From Eubacterium sp. (lineage in GTDB: Bacteria; Bacillota; Clostridia; Lachnospirales; Lachnospiraceae): a stretch of DNA of 6,475 nt. The translations under genes were made by a program, and so were the position numbers. Every line of letters begins with the position of its first letter. The stretch's first letter is position 1. Below are positions 6,255-6,475 of the stretch, in pieces. The notes under the pieces are model-generated. The model was not told where the DNA came from and did no database searches. It saw only the letters and a program-made list of their open reading frames with translations. Location: NCBI GenBank assembly GCA_022776205.1, contig JALFIK010000220.1:1-6475 (forward strand). The letters run 5' to 3'.

Positions 6255-6475
6255 GTGAGTGCGAGAATCGTGGAACATCCTATTCTGGGAGAACCGGAAA
6301 AGGGGAAAAAAGTTACATTTACATATAATGGAGAAGAGTTAGAAGGATATGAGGGAGAACCTGTTGCTGCCGCATTAAAAGCAGCGGGGGTGATGATTCA
6401 CCGTTATACAAAAAAGCAGCACAAACCGAGGGGAATTTTCTGCGCGATCGGCCGATGTACAGACTGTGTTATGGT
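6255..6475 (+). CDS. [2Fe-2S]-binding subunit of an amine/opine-type dehydrogenase (3' end cut by window)
   Basis: The first 73 complete codons of a gene running off the window. After strand-forming residues (KVTFTYNGEELEGYEGEPVAAAL, split at 18-40) comes HKPRGIFCAIGRCTDC with cysteines at 63, 68 and 71. This C-x4-C-x2-C arrangement is that of plant-type [2Fe-2S] ferredoxin domains; the fourth ligand Cys should lie a dozen or so residues further on, outside the window. The RGIFC..G.C.DC pattern is typical of the Fer2_4 domain in small subunits of opine oxidases, hydrogen-cyanide synthase HcnA, hydroxyproline dehydrogenases and the N-terminus of sarcosine oxidase alpha. It would pass electrons from a flavin subunit, expected to be encoded downstream. 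Whether it is a stand-alone small protein of about 100 aa or the N-terminus of a large flavoprotein cannot be told here. Start chosen at GTG 6255; ATG 6249 is the alternative. Confidence 0.8.
   Translation, partial: MSARIVEHPILGEPEKGKKVTFTYNGEELEGYEGEPVAAALKAAGVMIHRYTKKQHKPRGIFCAIGRCTDCVM

Overview
The window reads as a chromosomal segment of a low-to-moderate G+C Firmicute, most likely an anaerobic Clostridia/Lachnospiraceae-type bacterium. The basis is strong AGGAGG-type ribosome binding sites, A/T-rich codon choice, a lipobox-type PotD and an intrinsic terminator with a U tract. This placement is inferred from style and not from any marker gene. All seven genes lie on the + strand and are tightly packed. 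No gene-free stretch exceeds about 60 bases, and I see no tRNA, rRNA, mobile element, CRISPR array or origin.

Left part (1-3858): a complete potABCD-type polyamine ABC importer operon in the order ATPase, permease B, permease C, lipoprotein receptor. The ATPase gene is cut at its 5' end by the window edge. Several ligand-pocket positions known from E. coli PotD are changed in the receptor (a key Glu is Ala, a Trp is Phe, a Gln is Val), so the imported amine need not be spermidine.

Middle (3859-3919): a hairpin plus U tract that looks like a rho-independent terminator. It is followed within about 20 bases by the ribosome binding site of the next gene, so the right-hand genes probably depend on read-through or on a promoter inside potD.

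Right part (3920-6475): two tandem, clearly paralogous proteins of the ornithine cyclodeaminase/mu-crystallin family (382 and 378 aa). They belong to the divergent branch that databases, as I recall, label 'ornithine cyclodeaminase' or 'tyramine oxidase subunit B'. They are followed by the start of a [2Fe-2S] protein of the type that forms the small or N-terminal part of opine, hydroxyproline or sarcosine-type amine dehydrogenases. This last gene runs off the window.

Taken together the window looks like an uptake-plus-oxidation cassette for an amine: import by PotABCD, then oxidation by a flavin/[2Fe-2S] dehydrogenase (flavin subunit expected just downstream, not visible), with two NAD(P)-dependent imine/amine-acting enzymes of the cyclodeaminase fold. 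The layout resembles Ti-plasmid opine catabolic operons (ABC importer + opine oxidase + ornithine cyclodeaminase). The actual substrate is not known from the sequence.
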